Assembly (NCBI GenBank): GCA_033977485.1
Contig: CM066989.1
Coordinates: 95,809,887 to 95,873,886, forward strand
Source of the DNA: Hydrangea macrophylla
Lineage: Eukaryota; Streptophyta; Magnoliopsida; Cornales; Hydrangeaceae
DNA length: 64,000 nucleotides
Reading direction: 5' to 3'
Under the pieces are notes generated by a model. It was not told the DNA's origin. It did not search any database and was given only the letters and a program-made list of their open reading frames with translations. Made by a program: the position numbers and the translations under genes. The first letter of the stretch is position 1. Each line of letters begins with the position of its first letter. Shown piece by piece: positions 42,484-51,691 of the stretch.

Positions 42484-45400
42484 TTTTCTCAGTTCTAAGA
42501 TCAATAATGATAAATTCATTGTTCACAAAACGGAAAACCATACGAAATAGAAGAATGCTATGCTTTCCAAATTAGGTTTCAAATGGCTTGACAGTTGTAC
42601 CAAATATTGTGACACAAATAATGTGGAGACTCGAGAGGTATGACAAACATGGGAGAAATGAGAGGTTATATGTTGATTAATCCACATCTGAGATAAAGTG
42701 CAAATATAGAAGGTGGGCCCATAAATATCGTGTATGAATACACACAAACTCAGCCTTTTGGAGGTCTATCAGCATTTATACTCTACCATTTCTTTACAAC
42801 TCTGCATACTCTTCTCACTTATCAAATAAGGAAAATTGTACGACGATAGTCATGACTATAATATAACATACAACCAAAAAGATACACATATATGTGAAAT
42901 CAAAACCACATAAAAAAAAATGGGAAAGACCAGAACTAGGGCATGCTCATTGATGAACTGCAGACCTCCTCCAGGAGTTTCGCTGGACTAATCCTTGCCA
43001 ATGTTGAGTTTGGAAAGGAAGCAACTTTCTTTTCAAAGTACATGTATTTATACTGATATAGTTCACATAACTAGACAAAGGAGATAGAAGCGTAGGGATG
43101 GAGATAGAAACATGACATAGCGAGAGTTATTTGTTATAGAAGTTGAAGAGGCTTATGTGATATGTCAACCCCCAACTCGTCCTCATATACAAGACACTAT
43201 CTCCAACTTAAAAAGGAAGCAAGACATACTTGATTTTTTGAAAAAGTAAAAATTGTATTAGAATGCATCTTTAAATAAGTTGAAAATGAAGAGGATGATG
43301 TGATTACAGTTGGTGATATTGCATTCCGGAAATGTCATTCCAAACAGAGCTTTAAACCTGCCAAAGAAATAATAAAATAATCATGGGTACATGCATATGG
43401 AGTGCGGTAGATTGATTAATCACCTTTCTCTGTTTGAACATCGAGAAGGCAAACGAGAGAATGACAGATCCCAAAAATCCCATTAGAATGTCACCAGCTC
43501 CGGGATTTGACGAAACCTTTGTAAGATAGTATCCTGTATAAGTTAACAGAGTGCATATGGATCAACACTTGAGCACTATGAATATATGAAACGACAACTG
43601 TATATCTATAAGTGCTACCCATAATAATTTAAAATTCAGTATAACTAAGAGCCTGTTTGGGTTAGCTTTCAAAATAATAACTTTTTTGGGATAAGAGAAA
43701 TTTCAAAAAGCTACAAATTGAAGTATTTTTAACAAGCTGTGAAAAAGCTAAACCTCACAGTTACAGCTTTTTGAGCAATTACCCTCGAGATTGTTGGCCC
43801 GAAAAAGCTATCCCAAACGGGCTCTTAGTCATTTTACTTTGATTTTTTGGCAAAAGTATAAATCAAAAAACAAAGGACGCTGGAAGGTAAGTTGGGCAAT
43901 TACCTAGAACAGGATTAATTCCAGATTTTGAGAGATATCCAAAAGCCAATGCTGCAAGATCTGCAGATAATGCACAGCAAATAATTGGATGGAAAACCTT
44001 CTTCAAATTAGAGGGCAACCTGAAATCCATAATTCAACATAATAATGAAACTTTTATAGAGAAAAGGAAACTAGGGCTCTGTTTGGTTCATGGGATTTAG
44101 TGAAGGAAAAGAAAAAGGAATGGAAAACAAGAGGGAAAACAATTTCCCTTATGTTTTCCACTATTGTTTTCCTCTGTATATAAATAACATTAGAAATTAA
44201 AATTTTTTAAAATATAATATTAACTGAATAAAATAGGAAGGGGAGTGACTCACACAATTCAAACTTTATAATTTACTTAATCTTACTGTTTTCCCCTTCT
44301 TTTCCTAACTTTTTTTATTATCAACCAAGCATAAGCATTCTCCAAAGTGTTCTCTTCTTTTCGCTCACGAAATCCATGAACCAAACAGAGCCTAAATATG
44401 CTCAAAGAGTAAACTTAATGAATTAGGGAATTGCTATTCGCACTCCAAAAATAACCTAATGCACTCCATGGTACCACTTTGGTACCACTCCCACAGAATG
44501 TGGTACCATACTCTTAATGCACACCATGAAGTGCATTTAGTAATCCATGGAGTGCGAATAGCAATTCCCAATGAATTACTCTCATGGGGATATTTTTCAT
44601 TAAGGCTCCGTTTGGTTTGAGAAAATCAGAGAAGGAAAAGGAACGGAAACGAGAAGGAACCTATTTCCTCAAAGTTTTCCCCAGTGCCTTCCTCTATTCA
44701 TAAACATCATGAGAGACTAAAAAAGTTTAGAATAAGAGGAACTCAAGAAAACAGGAAGGGAGTTGAGTCACAAAACTCAAAATTATCCCTATTTATTTCC
44801 TTCATATTTTCCTCGTTTTCCTTATTAACTAAGCAACGAAAGTGTTCCCCCCCGGTGTCTTCTTTCCTTTCCCTCACTAAATTCATAAACCAAACAGAGC
44901 CTGAAGACATGATGAACCCAGGAAAATGAAATTTACACAGAACCAAGCATATATCCTAGCACGGTAGCAGCAAGTAGGAAAGGAAGGCAAGTTCTGGCAC
45001 TAGTTCCAAGGGCCATTGGGTATAAATATGCTGTGCCAAAAGATAGAAGAAAAATTGCACTCCAAGTCCACAATTCTAACGGAGAAAAGGGCGAAGATTT
45101 CGCCATAGGCTCAGCAGCCACCATTTCTGTCTTCACCATTTTTCTTACAGCTATTGCTGTGAAACCAGCAACAGAAAGTGAAGCCAGCCAGCCTCCAACT
45201 GCAGAAAACTATGAAAGAGTGAAGTGCAGTAACGTATAGAAACAAGCTCAAGCGCACGCACATACGCACACAGACACACGTACAGACACACACACACATA
45301 CATATTTATAGTTTTGTATATATATATATATATATGTATGGATAGAGAATGAGAGGGAGAGGACAGAGGATCACGTTAGAATTGTGTTTCTAAATGTCTC

Positions 45401-47831
45401 ATGATCACATTCAGGGCAGGCCCAAGAGATTCCGAGCCCTACGCAAACATATAAAGATGGGGCCCCCGACCAAGGTCAGCTCGTAACCCCATGGGGGTGG
45501 GGGCAGTGCCCATGAGGTGATTTTTTTTTTGGTCTATCTATATATATTTGTAAGTAAATTTTCTGTATCATAAAGATTACAGTTTTTCCTGTAAGTTTTT
45601 TTTTTTTTGCCATTTTGAGAATTGAGAGATTTCGTGCCTGTAATCTTCGTTGCATGCATATCGTGAATCATGATCTTCTTCTCCCCCAACCCTTTTGTAA
45701 CTTTGTATGCGTTCATTTGTCTACCTTTTTGTTTTTTCAATAACAAGGATTGATCACTTATTATGCATTTTAAAGTTTTGATTGATGTAACACAATTTGG
45801 GTTTCGGTAAACTGAGAACTAAGAATAAAATTATTGGGCTGGTTAAAATGGGGTCAATACAGTATATATTTCTCAATAATTGGATGGGTTCGATGACAAT
45901 TGAACCAACATATTACATATGACAATTGTATTTTGGGCCCTCTTCCATATGTTTCTATGCCCTTCTTAAGAGGAAAAACGGACAAAATTTGAGGGCCCAA
46001 GACAGCCCGCATACCCCGCCTACACCCAGAGTCGAGCCTGACAATCCAAAATTTCTCGTAAGCTTTCTAAATCTAATTGTCGTATAAGCAGTAGACATCG
46101 ATTATTCTACTCACCATGTGGACAGCAGTTTAAGCTGAAAAACACACCAACAAAACCCAAAAGTTTCAACTTCTTATTCATTAGAAATATCTCAGCAGGC
46201 TACGTAAAACAATAAGTGCGACATATCCAGGCAATTTACATATGTGAAAGTTAATATGAATAACTAGTAGAAAATTCAAATACCTATAATGAAACAGATC
46301 TTGACCCCTGAAGCCGCGGGGATATCTTTAACAGCGAGAGGCAAAACCACCAACGATGGCACATAGAAAAGCGGAAGCCACCGCTGAATAAACAAAAGCG
46401 CAGGCTCAAAGAAGTTCATCAAGCCCTTTGCCGCGGCGGGGACAGTAGTATCAAGAATACTAAGAATGGTAAATATACAAAACATCCCAAACAGAGCACT
46501 TGGGAATTTGATGGCAGCCGAAACAAATGCCTTCTTCAAGAACTTGTCCATTGCTAGTATAATTCCAAGTGAAACGACCAAATGCAATATATCAACCACC
46601 TAATGGGCACATAAACAAAAACTCAACAATCAAATTCTCAAAAACAATAATCCGAGAACAGCCAAATGCAATACATCAAACACTAATGCGCACACAAATG
46701 CAACCCATTAACACAAATCATTCCAACAACAATTCAAGCAGGGATCCCACTCAATTTCTAGGATTATATTTTCAGTCCATGCGTTTTGTATTAAATATTT
46801 TTGTGTCCCCCTCTAAAATTTTGAATTTACTCCTTTTAAACTTAGAAATATCACTTTGATCCTTAAACTTTTTTAACTTTCAACCAAATTAACATCTTCC
46901 ACTCAAGCATCAAGTACTTAAGCCTTTACAGATATCCCTTATGAACATATTAAGGATTTTATAAGTAAAACTAGTGAAATTTTTTTAAGAAAATTAAGCA
47001 TATGAACACACCTTTTTTAAAAGAGTGATGGAGAAAATAGTTTGTGTTTGACCTATTGTGATTACTCTTCAACCCACTATATGTGAAATCCATGGAACCA
47101 CACAATTCTTAAAACCCTGAAAATTCAAAATTGTGATATCTCTACCCAAAAAATTCGGGTCGGGGGCAGACCCCGTATAAATTTGTGCCCCCCAAACATA
47201 AATCCTGGCTTGGCCCCTGAATTCAAGCACAACCAAATGCAATATATCAAACACCTAATGGGCACCTAAATAAAACCCATTACTCAAACTCTTTAACAGA
47301 TAATCCGAGAAAAGCCAAATGCAATACATCAAACACTCAATGGGCGCACAAATGAAACCCATTATCACAAATCACCCAAACAACACTACAAGCACAACCA
47401 AAATGCAATACAACAAACACTTAATGGGCACACAAATAAACAACCCATTAACTCGAAGCATTCAAACAATGACTCAATAGTATATAAATCCATGAAAGAT
47501 CAAATCCTACACTTTTCAGGGTAGTTGAGTTAGTACTGCCGTTGGAGCCCATGGCTCTGGCTTGAATGCCTCGACAAGAGTGAGCTCTGTAGGGACCCAC
47601 TTGCAGAAACTTCTTATAAGTTCCATGAAACCTAAAGGGTAGTGCAGGTTCGTGGAAATTGCTGCGATTTTGTGAGATTTTGACGCCATTGAAAGCAATT
47701 GGTGATGACTTTGGAAGGACTCTTTTGGCGTTTTTCAGAGGGTAAAGACAACTTTGGGAAAAGATTGGTGAACGCTGGTGATTGGGAGGAGAGAGAGGCA
47801 AATGAAGAGGAATTGCAGAGATGACTGCCAT
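25833..47831 (-). CDS. PLGG1: Plastidal glycolate/glycerate translocator 1, chloroplastic (LrgA-LrgB fusion)
   Basis: It exchanges glycolate and glycerate across the inner chloroplast envelope in photorespiration. The exons in transcript order are 47511-47831, 46284-46599, 44937-45198, 43904-44019, 43424-43533, 42008-42185, 26421-26550 and 25833-25983. They total 1584 bp and 527 residues, with GT-AG introns and matching phases throughout. Exon 1 encodes a Ser/Pro-rich transit peptide. Exon 2 starts the LrgA-like part (HLVVSLGIIL, KFPSALFGMFCIF, RWLPLFYVPSLVVLPL). Exons 4-8 encode the LrgB-like part (GAGDILMGFLGS, VKRHAAEIFTS, EPALTISILPRCITVALAL, GANFVQVVLDKLR, AHGLGTAALSAKEPEALPF) and end LLAIVA. 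The length is close to Arabidopsis PLGG1 (about 512). The start at 47831 is taken because MAVISAIPLHL begins a plausible transit peptide; the frame is open further upstream. Intron 7 is 15.5 kb and hosts viral and Copia DNA. Exon 6's donor is duplicated. Confidence 0.97.
26304..26333. repeat. (GA)n microsatellite in PLGG1 intron 8-7 interval
   Basis: GA dinucleotides followed by a CA-rich stretch, in the intron between the last two PLGG1 exons. Confidence 0.85.
26817..28502 (+). pseudogene. Pararetroviral reverse transcriptase-RNase H (broken)
   Basis: One reading frame runs through the block without frameshifts but with at least five stops: 27361, 27475, 27487, about 27607 and 27979. Recognisable RT features are VRMVVNYKRLN, a GFWQIQ-type motif, VMPFGL, and the catalytic box, which reads YIDG instead of YIDD near 27630. 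The loss of the second Asp predicts no activity. The RNase H part follows (TDNRAI, about 28330) and continues to the HLKGTNNLLADLLNR-type end. Several stops look like C-to-T or G-to-A changes. A 28-bp inverted repeat disturbs the start of the RNase H part. Confidence 0.88.
28071..28176. repeat. Perfect 28-bp inverted repeat in viral RNase H region
   Basis: Arms 28071-28098 and 28149-28176 are exact reverse complements (core AGATGCTTCTGATACATG), with a 50-bp loop. One arm encodes the first catalytic stretch of RNase H; the other is an inverted copy of it, so this is a local inverted duplication. Confidence 0.9.
28506..28662 (+). pseudogene. Viroplasmin/transactivator-like domain, 5' part (cut by Copia)
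   Basis: It reads through a caulimovirid viroplasmin-type motif (YVVFTGRQP followed by YQTWPEYHQQV) and stops at 28662, where the Copia element is inserted. The rest resumes at 33941. This resembles the conserved N-terminal RNase H-like fold of viroplasmin proteins. Confidence 0.75.
28663..28822 (+). repeat. Copia 5' LTR
   Basis: 160 bp, TGTTGAATG...CTCAACA, equal by eye to the copy at 33781-33940. It contains AT-rich sequence suitable for a promoter and AATAAAATAA, a possible polyadenylation signal. Confidence 0.97.
28823..28835 (+). other. Copia primer-binding site (initiator Met tRNA)
   Basis: TGGTATCAAAGCC starts immediately after the LTR and is complementary to the 3' end of plant initiator methionine tRNA apart from one variant base. 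Confidence 0.93.
28865..29045 (+). repeat. Tandem CCGAAGCCACCA...CAGGGCTGCGC repeats in Copia leader
   Basis: Four or five degenerate copies of a unit of about 38-45 bp containing GCCGAAGCCACCA and CTGCGCC lie between the PBS and gag. An open frame (28785-29105) through them would give a Pro/Ala-rich peptide (KPPGPVRAAPKPP), but it is out of the gag context and unproven. Confidence 0.75.
29274..33773 (+). CDS. Copia gag-pol polyprotein (one in-frame stop)
   Basis: A single frame of 1500 codons is interrupted only by TGA at 31068-31070. Domains in order: gag with the NGENYITWSQSATFWL motif near residue 40; a CCHC knuckle CDYCNKPGHVRATCWKLHG from about 273; aspartic protease WIIDSGASDH at about 385; GAG-pre-integrase WLWHQRLGHPS; integrase with HTDVWGP, DDFSRTTW, SDKGGEY and QQNGVAERKNRH; reverse transcriptase with YVDD near 1182; RNase H TDADWAGS near 1345. 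A Glu/Lys-rich linker lies between integrase and RT (31730-31990). The ATG at 29274 (MSKDSLTG) is preferred over 29199 because it begins the typical gag start. The TGA falls in the integrase, before DDFSRTTW, and probably arose from CGA. Confidence 0.95.
33772..33780 (+). other. Copia polypurine tract
   Basis: A purine run GAGGGGGAG overlaps the end of the pol stop codon and abuts the 3' LTR. It would prime plus-strand synthesis. Confidence 0.9.
33781..33940 (+). repeat. Copia 3' LTR
   Basis: Same length and sequence as the 5' LTR by eye; followed by the CATGC target duplication. Confidence 0.97.
33941..35200 (+). pseudogene. Viroplasmin/transactivator-like region, 3' part
   Basis: It continues from the Copia insertion point. 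An open stretch to TAG at 34210-34212 (ESMTKARKAYY...ANKIA) matches the end of a viroplasmin domain. Beyond it, broken frames with many stops persist. A final acidic stretch (QDPNDESTHDFDDEVYQ, about 35098-35150) resembles the C-terminal region of such proteins. It is not functional. Confidence 0.65.
35330..35850 (+). promoter_or_regulatory. Pararetroviral intergenic region with promoter, leader and PBS
   Basis: It contains a TATA-like CTATTTAAGG near 35478, an A-rich AATAAAAAAA near 35545-35555, and a primer-binding-like TAGTATCAAAGCC at 35605-35617 (initiator Met type, one base off). A long non-coding leader follows. The order of promoter, polyA and then PBS matches a Caulimoviridae large intergenic region. 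A second, inverted copy lies at about 37930-38403. Confidence 0.7.
35854..36986 (+). pseudogene. Movement-protein-like region (broken)
   Basis: An N-terminal open stretch (35854-36111) is followed by many stops. The best-conserved piece is 36680-36986, with VTITTLFRQGIDSPI and GIQSDMANRVIWFNIRPNFF. It resembles the 30K-superfamily movement protein core of caulimovirids. No intact frame remains. Confidence 0.6.
37450..37806 (+). pseudogene. Pararetroviral aspartic protease fragment
   Basis: The catalytic motif LIDTGATISS is at about 37496. The frame is open to 37684, with a following segment that overlaps in sequence the left start of the viral block at 26820-26960 (CTAAAATTTTATGTTTTCC and DKGIALSIKNTL coding). 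This terminal redundancy shows that the genome was circular or concatenated before or during integration. Confidence 0.75.
37807..38403 (-). repeat. Inverted rearranged viral tail (protease end joined to leader/promoter)
   Basis: 37807-37930 is a reverse complement of the protease/RT junction (37680-37800 and 26820-26920). At about 37931 it switches to the reverse complement of the leader and promoter (35797 back to about 35310). The inverted PBS at 38110-38121 reads TGGTATCAAAGG on the minus strand, closer to a true PBS than the forward copy, so the tail came from a different viral molecule or diverged separately. Confidence 0.85.
38718..39540 (+). mobile_element. tRNA-derived SINE (Au-like), split by a hAT-like element
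   Basis: The left part AGGGTAGCCCAGTGCATGAGG carries the pol III A box. The right part has GTACGCAGCCTTACCCCTGC and the B box GATTCGAACCC (about 39477-39487). Perfect 14-bp target duplications TTTTCTTTTCCTTA flank it (38704-38717 and 39541-39554). Removing the 656-bp insertion plus its duplication leaves about 159 bp, the size of the plant Au SINE. The match to Au is from memory of its consensus. Confidence 0.88.
38751..39406. mobile_element. hAT-like element inside the SINE
   Basis: The perfect 14-bp inverted termini are CTATGTAGCACGGA and TCCGTGCTACATAG. Perfect 8-bp target duplications CTCCCACC flank it (38743-38750 and 39407-39414). Subterminal arrays of GTGTCNGACAC and CGTCTCCGTATC are typical of transposase-binding repeats. 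It is non-coding. Related sequence appears at the window's left edge. Confidence 0.92.
39948..39984. promoter_or_regulatory. Paired perfect palindromes with TGACGTCA core
   Basis: GTCACTCGAGTGAC (39948-39961) and CATGATGACGTCATCATG (39967-39984) are both exact palindromes. TGACGTCA is the classic CRE/TGA-type bZIP site. They lie about 170 bp upstream of a TATA-like motif, so they are good candidates for LTR enhancer sites. Confidence 0.7.
40499..40588 (+). repeat. CCAATCGATTGCC array
   Basis: Five units, about 19-20 bp apart, of CAATyGATTG (palindrome CAATCGATTG). The spacers read CCATGAGTAC or CCTTAGGAAC. Confidence 0.9.
41960..42032 (-). repeat. 37-bp tandem duplication covering the PLGG1 exon 6 donor site
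   Basis: ATGACTGACCTTCGAACAAA...ATGCTGAG occurs at 41960-41995 and 41997-42032. On the minus strand each copy ends an exon-like GTGTCTTTGTTCGAAG followed by GTCAGT. The first donor met by the transcript (after 42008) keeps the PLGG1 frame; the second would add 37 nt and shift it. Confidence 0.92.
42281..42595. repeat. GA microsatellites and ~155-bp direct repeat in PLGG1 intron
   Basis: A unit starting GTTTTCTCAG and containing GATCAATAATGATAAATTCATTG occurs at 42328-42440 and again at 42483-42595. Each unit is preceded by a GA run (42281-42322 and 42438-42482). It lies between exons 5 and 6 of PLGG1. Confidence 0.85.
43649..43824. mobile_element. Harbinger-type MITE in PLGG1 intron 4
   Basis: The ends GAGCCTGTTTGGGTTAGCTTT and AAAGCTATCCCAAACGGGCTC are inverted, with a few mismatches. 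It is flanked by TAA and TTA. Confidence 0.65.
44075..44392. mobile_element. GGCTCTGTTTGGTTCAT MITE, copy 1 in PLGG1 intron 3
   Basis: A perfect 17-bp inverted terminus GGCTCTGTTTGGTTCAT, with TAG/TAA flanks suggesting a 3-bp target site (Harbinger-like). The interior is GAAAA/TTTTC-rich. Confidence 0.75.
44426..44569. mobile_element. Mutator-like foldback MITE, 144 bp
   Basis: A perfect terminal repeat GGGAATTGCTATTCGCACTC (and two further bases) is inverted at the right end. Perfect 9-bp target duplications AATGAATTA flank it (44417-44425 and 44570-44578). The inner part has GGTACCA palindromic repeats. Confidence 0.92.
44604..44901. mobile_element. GGCTCTGTTTGGTT MITE, copy 2 in PLGG1 intron 3
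   Basis: The left end GGCTCCGTTTGGTTTGA and the right end TCATAAACCAAACAGAGCC, with TAA/TGA flanks. It is the same family as 44075-44392, and the two stand on either side of the foldback MITE. Confidence 0.7.
45240..46283 (-). other. PLGG1 intron 2 with degenerate transposon sequence
   Basis: A CA-rich tract (45250-45300) and a TA run come first. A probable degenerate element at about 45413-46041 starts GGGCAGGCCCAAGAGATTCC and has GGGGCCCCCGACC and CCCATGGGGGTGGGGGCAG blocks. Its right end is unclear (GTCGAGCCTG). No coding is visible. Confidence 0.5.
46600..47510 (-). other. PLGG1 intron 1 with repeated AAATGCAATA/ATCAAACAC segments
   Basis: Five or more degenerate copies of CCAAATGCAATAyATCAAaCACyTAATGGGCACA surround the exon 2 acceptor and recur to 47430. 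The acceptor itself lies within one copy, so the array probably grew from sequence at the exon boundary. A transposon fragment (about 47095-47220, GGGTCGGGGGCAGACCCCGT) is inserted. Confidence 0.6.
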
Positions 47832-48019
47832 GGAAAAGAGTGGAGTAGTGACGGTAGATGAGAGAGAGTGTAGACATTTTTTTCTATTGGTGGGTGTGAG
47901 AAATTTGTATGGACATAAAAAGCCGTTGGAACCAATGAGGATGACTCTCTCTCCCTCTGTATCTCTCACTCTCAAACACACAAAAAATATAAATAATCAA
48001 TACCTGTGTTATTTTTTGT
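47832..48019 (-). promoter_or_regulatory. PLGG1 5' leader and proximal promoter
   Basis: Upstream of the start codon the minus strand has a GA-rich leader (about 47940-47975) and an AT-rich TATA-like element (TTATTTATATTTT, about 47984-47996). This is a weak promoter call based on position. Confidence 0.35.
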
Positions 48020-48191
48020 AGAGTAATTTTTGGACACAATTTTTATACAAGTTTCACACAAATTTCTTAAAAGATGTGTCTATCTCTCTTGTGATGTCAC
48101 CGGATCCCACAGTGACACAGAAGAGAGATAAACACATCTTTTAGGAAGTTGTGTGAAAATTGTATGAAAGTTATGTCCCAAGAATTACCCT
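48020..48191. mobile_element. Foldback MITE upstream of PLGG1
   Basis: The arms run from GAGTAATTTTTGGACACAAT at the left, with the complement ATTACCC at the right. The inner arms AAAAGATGTGT and ACACATCTTTT pair almost fully. The form and size match the Mutator-like foldback elements at 22784 and 44426, but the 9-bp flanks are decayed. Confidence 0.7.
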
Positions 48192-49600
48192 TTTTATCAA
48201 CATGAGGGTTGTACAAAAACAAACCGTCGACGGAAACGAAGGAAAGCGAGCCTCACGGTCGGTTTTCAAAAATATATTCATAGAAGGAAATCGAACTTGT
48301 TGACCGAAAGTGGCAAAAAATCTACCTGAACCGAGTCTATTGGTCAGTTTTTAAATATGAAAAAATCAACAAAAAACAACCGAACCAACCGATGCACACC
48401 CCCATCACTAACCAATTATATCTCATTATTTATTCATATAGTTTCCTATTTCCAGGGGAATCAGCCCTCCATATTAGCACATTTTTCAAATGTGTGAGAA
48501 GAGATAAATGATGACATGATGTCCCTGTTGTATTCAATATTTACTTAACAAACACACACAGTTACAAATGGAAATCGGAAAAATTCGAAAGTTACCGTAT
48601 TTTTGCTAGGTCCCAATTTTTGTTTATGAGTAAATGTTTTTTTTTTCCTACTTTTGTATCCTAAGTTGACCCATTGAATTTTGATTCGAGCATGTTAGAG
48701 TAGTCCTACCATTTTAAATGTGATCCCACTACCACTTGTGTTTGGAGAGCATTTGAGATTCAAAATTTGGGAAGCACGTCATTACTCCTTTAGTTAATGT
48801 TATACTTCCTAAATTTTGTATCACAAATAGTTCCCAAATATATGTGGTAGTGGGTCTACTGAATCTTAATTGGAAAATTTTGAAGTGACCCCATCATTAT
48901 TGAAGGTGGTTCCACTACCACATGTATTTCGGAACATTTGAAATGCAAAGGGTAAACAAGTGAGACACACCCCTTTTATGTGTAAAATGGGGATGAATTA
49001 ATAATGGAAAGTAGTGGATCCTACTTGTTCACCCAATGAGGTGCTTAATGGATGAGCAAAATTTTAGTGAACAAATTTTGTTCTCATTTTAGTTTGTAAC
49101 TCTTCAAGCAGTGCCCACATATAATTTTGGGCAAAATTCTGGATTGCCACCTACATGCATATGAGAAGGAGAAATGTGAAGTTGATAAGAAAAATTGTAA
49201 CATATTTCAAAAAAAAATTGTACCACCATGACAAAAAGCTGGTACCTATGGCAAAATTATAACCACTATGGAAAAAACTATAACAGGAATGCGAGTTGTT
49301 TAATAGTATGGATGATGTGTGAACAGAGGTATAACACGTTGTATAGCACCTGTTATTGTGTTATTGCATTTCATTACATTGTCATGCATGATGATGTGAT
49401 GTATTGTGCATTTTGGTACATGTGTGAGTGAGTTTTGACTCACAAGTTGATTTGAGTGTCTGTGTAAGAGAACCCATTGAGATGGTGTTGAATGAGTGTT
49501 CTAATATTGTGAAGTCTATTCGAGTATGAGACGTTCATTGTGGAATACTTTAAATGTTATCTGAAAATAGATGTTTACCGGTGTATTTCACTATCTTTAT
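48192..49600. other. Intergenic sequence, no gene seen
   Basis: AT-rich DNA with diverged fragments such as CCACTACCAC repeats (48720-48930). I find no exon with codon structure. The left end of the following Gypsy LTR may lie in this stretch. Confidence 0.5.
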
Positions 49601-51454
49601 TATTTTCTAGTTTAGAATATATTTCTATTGTTAATTTTAGTATCCTGGTAAGGACGAATTAACAAGCTACTAATTTGGTAGGCTAATATCAATTTCATAA
49701 AAAAAAAAAAAACCATGTGAGACTACGTTTTTGTAACCAAACGGAATTTAGGCGAAAACTTTTATAATTTTTAGTTTCATTCGTGAAGCAATGAAATAGG
49801 TGTGTAAGATGTTTTGGAGGATAATTACGAGTTTTGAGAACTCATGGGGAGGTAAACACAATTTTCAAAAATATTGCCTATATATAGGTAGAGATGACTT
49901 TGCTATTTTTATAAAAGTTTAAACTAAAAGCTAGAGGAGGCCAAAAGGGAGATTTTGAAGCTTTGGTCTTCACGACGACTGTTCATCCGTTTATTTTCTC
50001 CTAGATTTCATATTTGAACTCCTCGAGGTAAGGTTGTCGTTTTGATAACCATAAGGCCATGTTTGGCTAAGTTTTTTGAAAACTTATTTTCTAGAATTTT
50101 CCTAAAAAGTTGATAATTGGATTTCTGATCGATAGGAATTGTACTAGACGGACTTCTGCATGTTCTTTGTGCTTGGGTTTCTTTGGAACGAATTGTTAGA
50201 GCATTATTCGGAGGTTACTGATTCAACTATGTGTTTGGAATGATTTCTTGACATGTATTCATGTTGTGATATGAAAAGCATGTGTTAGTTGATAGATATA
50301 TATTGTGTAGTTCATATTGGGCAATTATATTGATAAGTAGGCCAATTGTACGGTGAAATGTTTTATGTTTAAAGCACGGTGAAATGTATTTGAGCATGTT
50401 GAGTTGTTATTTGGGTCAAAGGAGTGCATGTATCAAGCCATCATTGTGGAGCCGCTATAGGCATAAGGTCGCACATTTGAAAAAAAGAAACGTGGGTCTT
50501 ACCTTTTCGTATGGACTTAGTGGCGAGGAGTCGCGGATTAGGAATATAGAACGTACACGTGGGATCTGCGGAGACTAGTATGAAATGTAGAGATTTGAAT
50601 GTGAGCATGTTTATCATTCATGTGCATTGTTGTTTTACTCACTAAGCATTAGCTTAAACAAATTGAATATATATATATATGGTTATTCAAATAACCATTT
50701 CAGGTGTTAATGCTAGCGAGGAATCGCAGAAGTGAGCACGTGGGTTTGGGAGTTCTTGTAGAAGGCGACTTATCATGTTTATTTCGTAGTTTTGAATTGA
50801 AAATGTTGTAATAAGAATTTTATGACCTTTTGGCTATGTTTAACTTAGATTCATAGAACGGATTCAGAATGCTGTAATAGATAGGAATCTTTTGTAATTT
50901 TGTCTTAAATGTTTTAATCCAGTTGGGATCGCTTTAGTATAAGTTTGGAGTGTGTGTTTGACCCCTGGTAGATTTTAGAAACCTTTTAAATTTGATAAAT
51001 TTTGCATAATGCCCTACAGTAGGAAAACAGTCAACTGAGTCGTGACTCCAGTCCAATGGGTTCCAGGTTTAGGCACTTTTCCCTTTAGTTTAACAGAGGA
51101 TCAGTCGACTGATCCCCAGGAAACAGTCGACTGGTTTCTGCACGAAAACTGGACATTCTTCTGGGATGGGTTTCAACCAGATGAGCCTAGTCGATTGAAC
51201 ATTTGAGGCATCAGTCGACCAGACTTATAAGTTAGTCGACTGGAGTGAGCTATTGGAGTTTTCCTTTTCTTTGCAACTCCCAGTTAGTCGACTAAGGACC
51301 TGACCCAGTTGACTAGACTGCTAGTTTTAAAATGAATTGTTTCTTTTCCGCTGTGTGTTATTAAAACTAATTTTTGGGAACGTTAATGAATTGGAATAGC
51401 CTCGGTGGCGTGCCACCGGCTTTGGTTTCGCTATTATGGGATCGGGCTGTGACA
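49600..51454 (+). mobile_element. Gypsy 5' LTR (left boundary unresolved)
   Basis: The right end is certain: GGGCTGTGACA at 51454, then a 5-bp spacer and a PBS. It contains a TA run (50670-50683) and an AGTCGACT palindrome array (51028-51316). The left terminus was not identified. Confidence 0.65.
51028..51316 (+). repeat. AGTCGACT palindrome array
   Basis: Eight copies of (C/T)AGTCGACT(G/A) or one-base variants (for example at 51028, 51102, 51124, 51188, 51212, 51233, 51285 and 51306) occur in under 300 bp of the Gypsy LTR. Confidence 0.9.
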
Positions 51455-51459
51455 TTTAG

Positions 51460-51471
51460 TGGTATCAAAGT
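51460..51471 (+). other. Gypsy primer-binding site (initiator Met tRNA)
   Basis: TGGTATCAAAGT lies five bases after the LTR end GTGACA. It is close to the complement of the initiator Met tRNA 3' end. Confidence 0.85.
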
Positions 51472-51691
51472 AATATGTTTAGAGCTTTGAGAACGAGTGA
51501 CGTTCTATGCTGAGAGACGTCGAGTGGAGTGTATGATTGTGATGATAATATTGTTATCATTGTAGAAATGCCACATATGGTTGTATCTGTTGATCGTGAT
51601 GATGAACTGTGTACATATATATATATATTGTGGCATGGCATGCATAGTCATTATGCATTGTACTCAAAAGGGGTGAATACGTGATGAGGTC

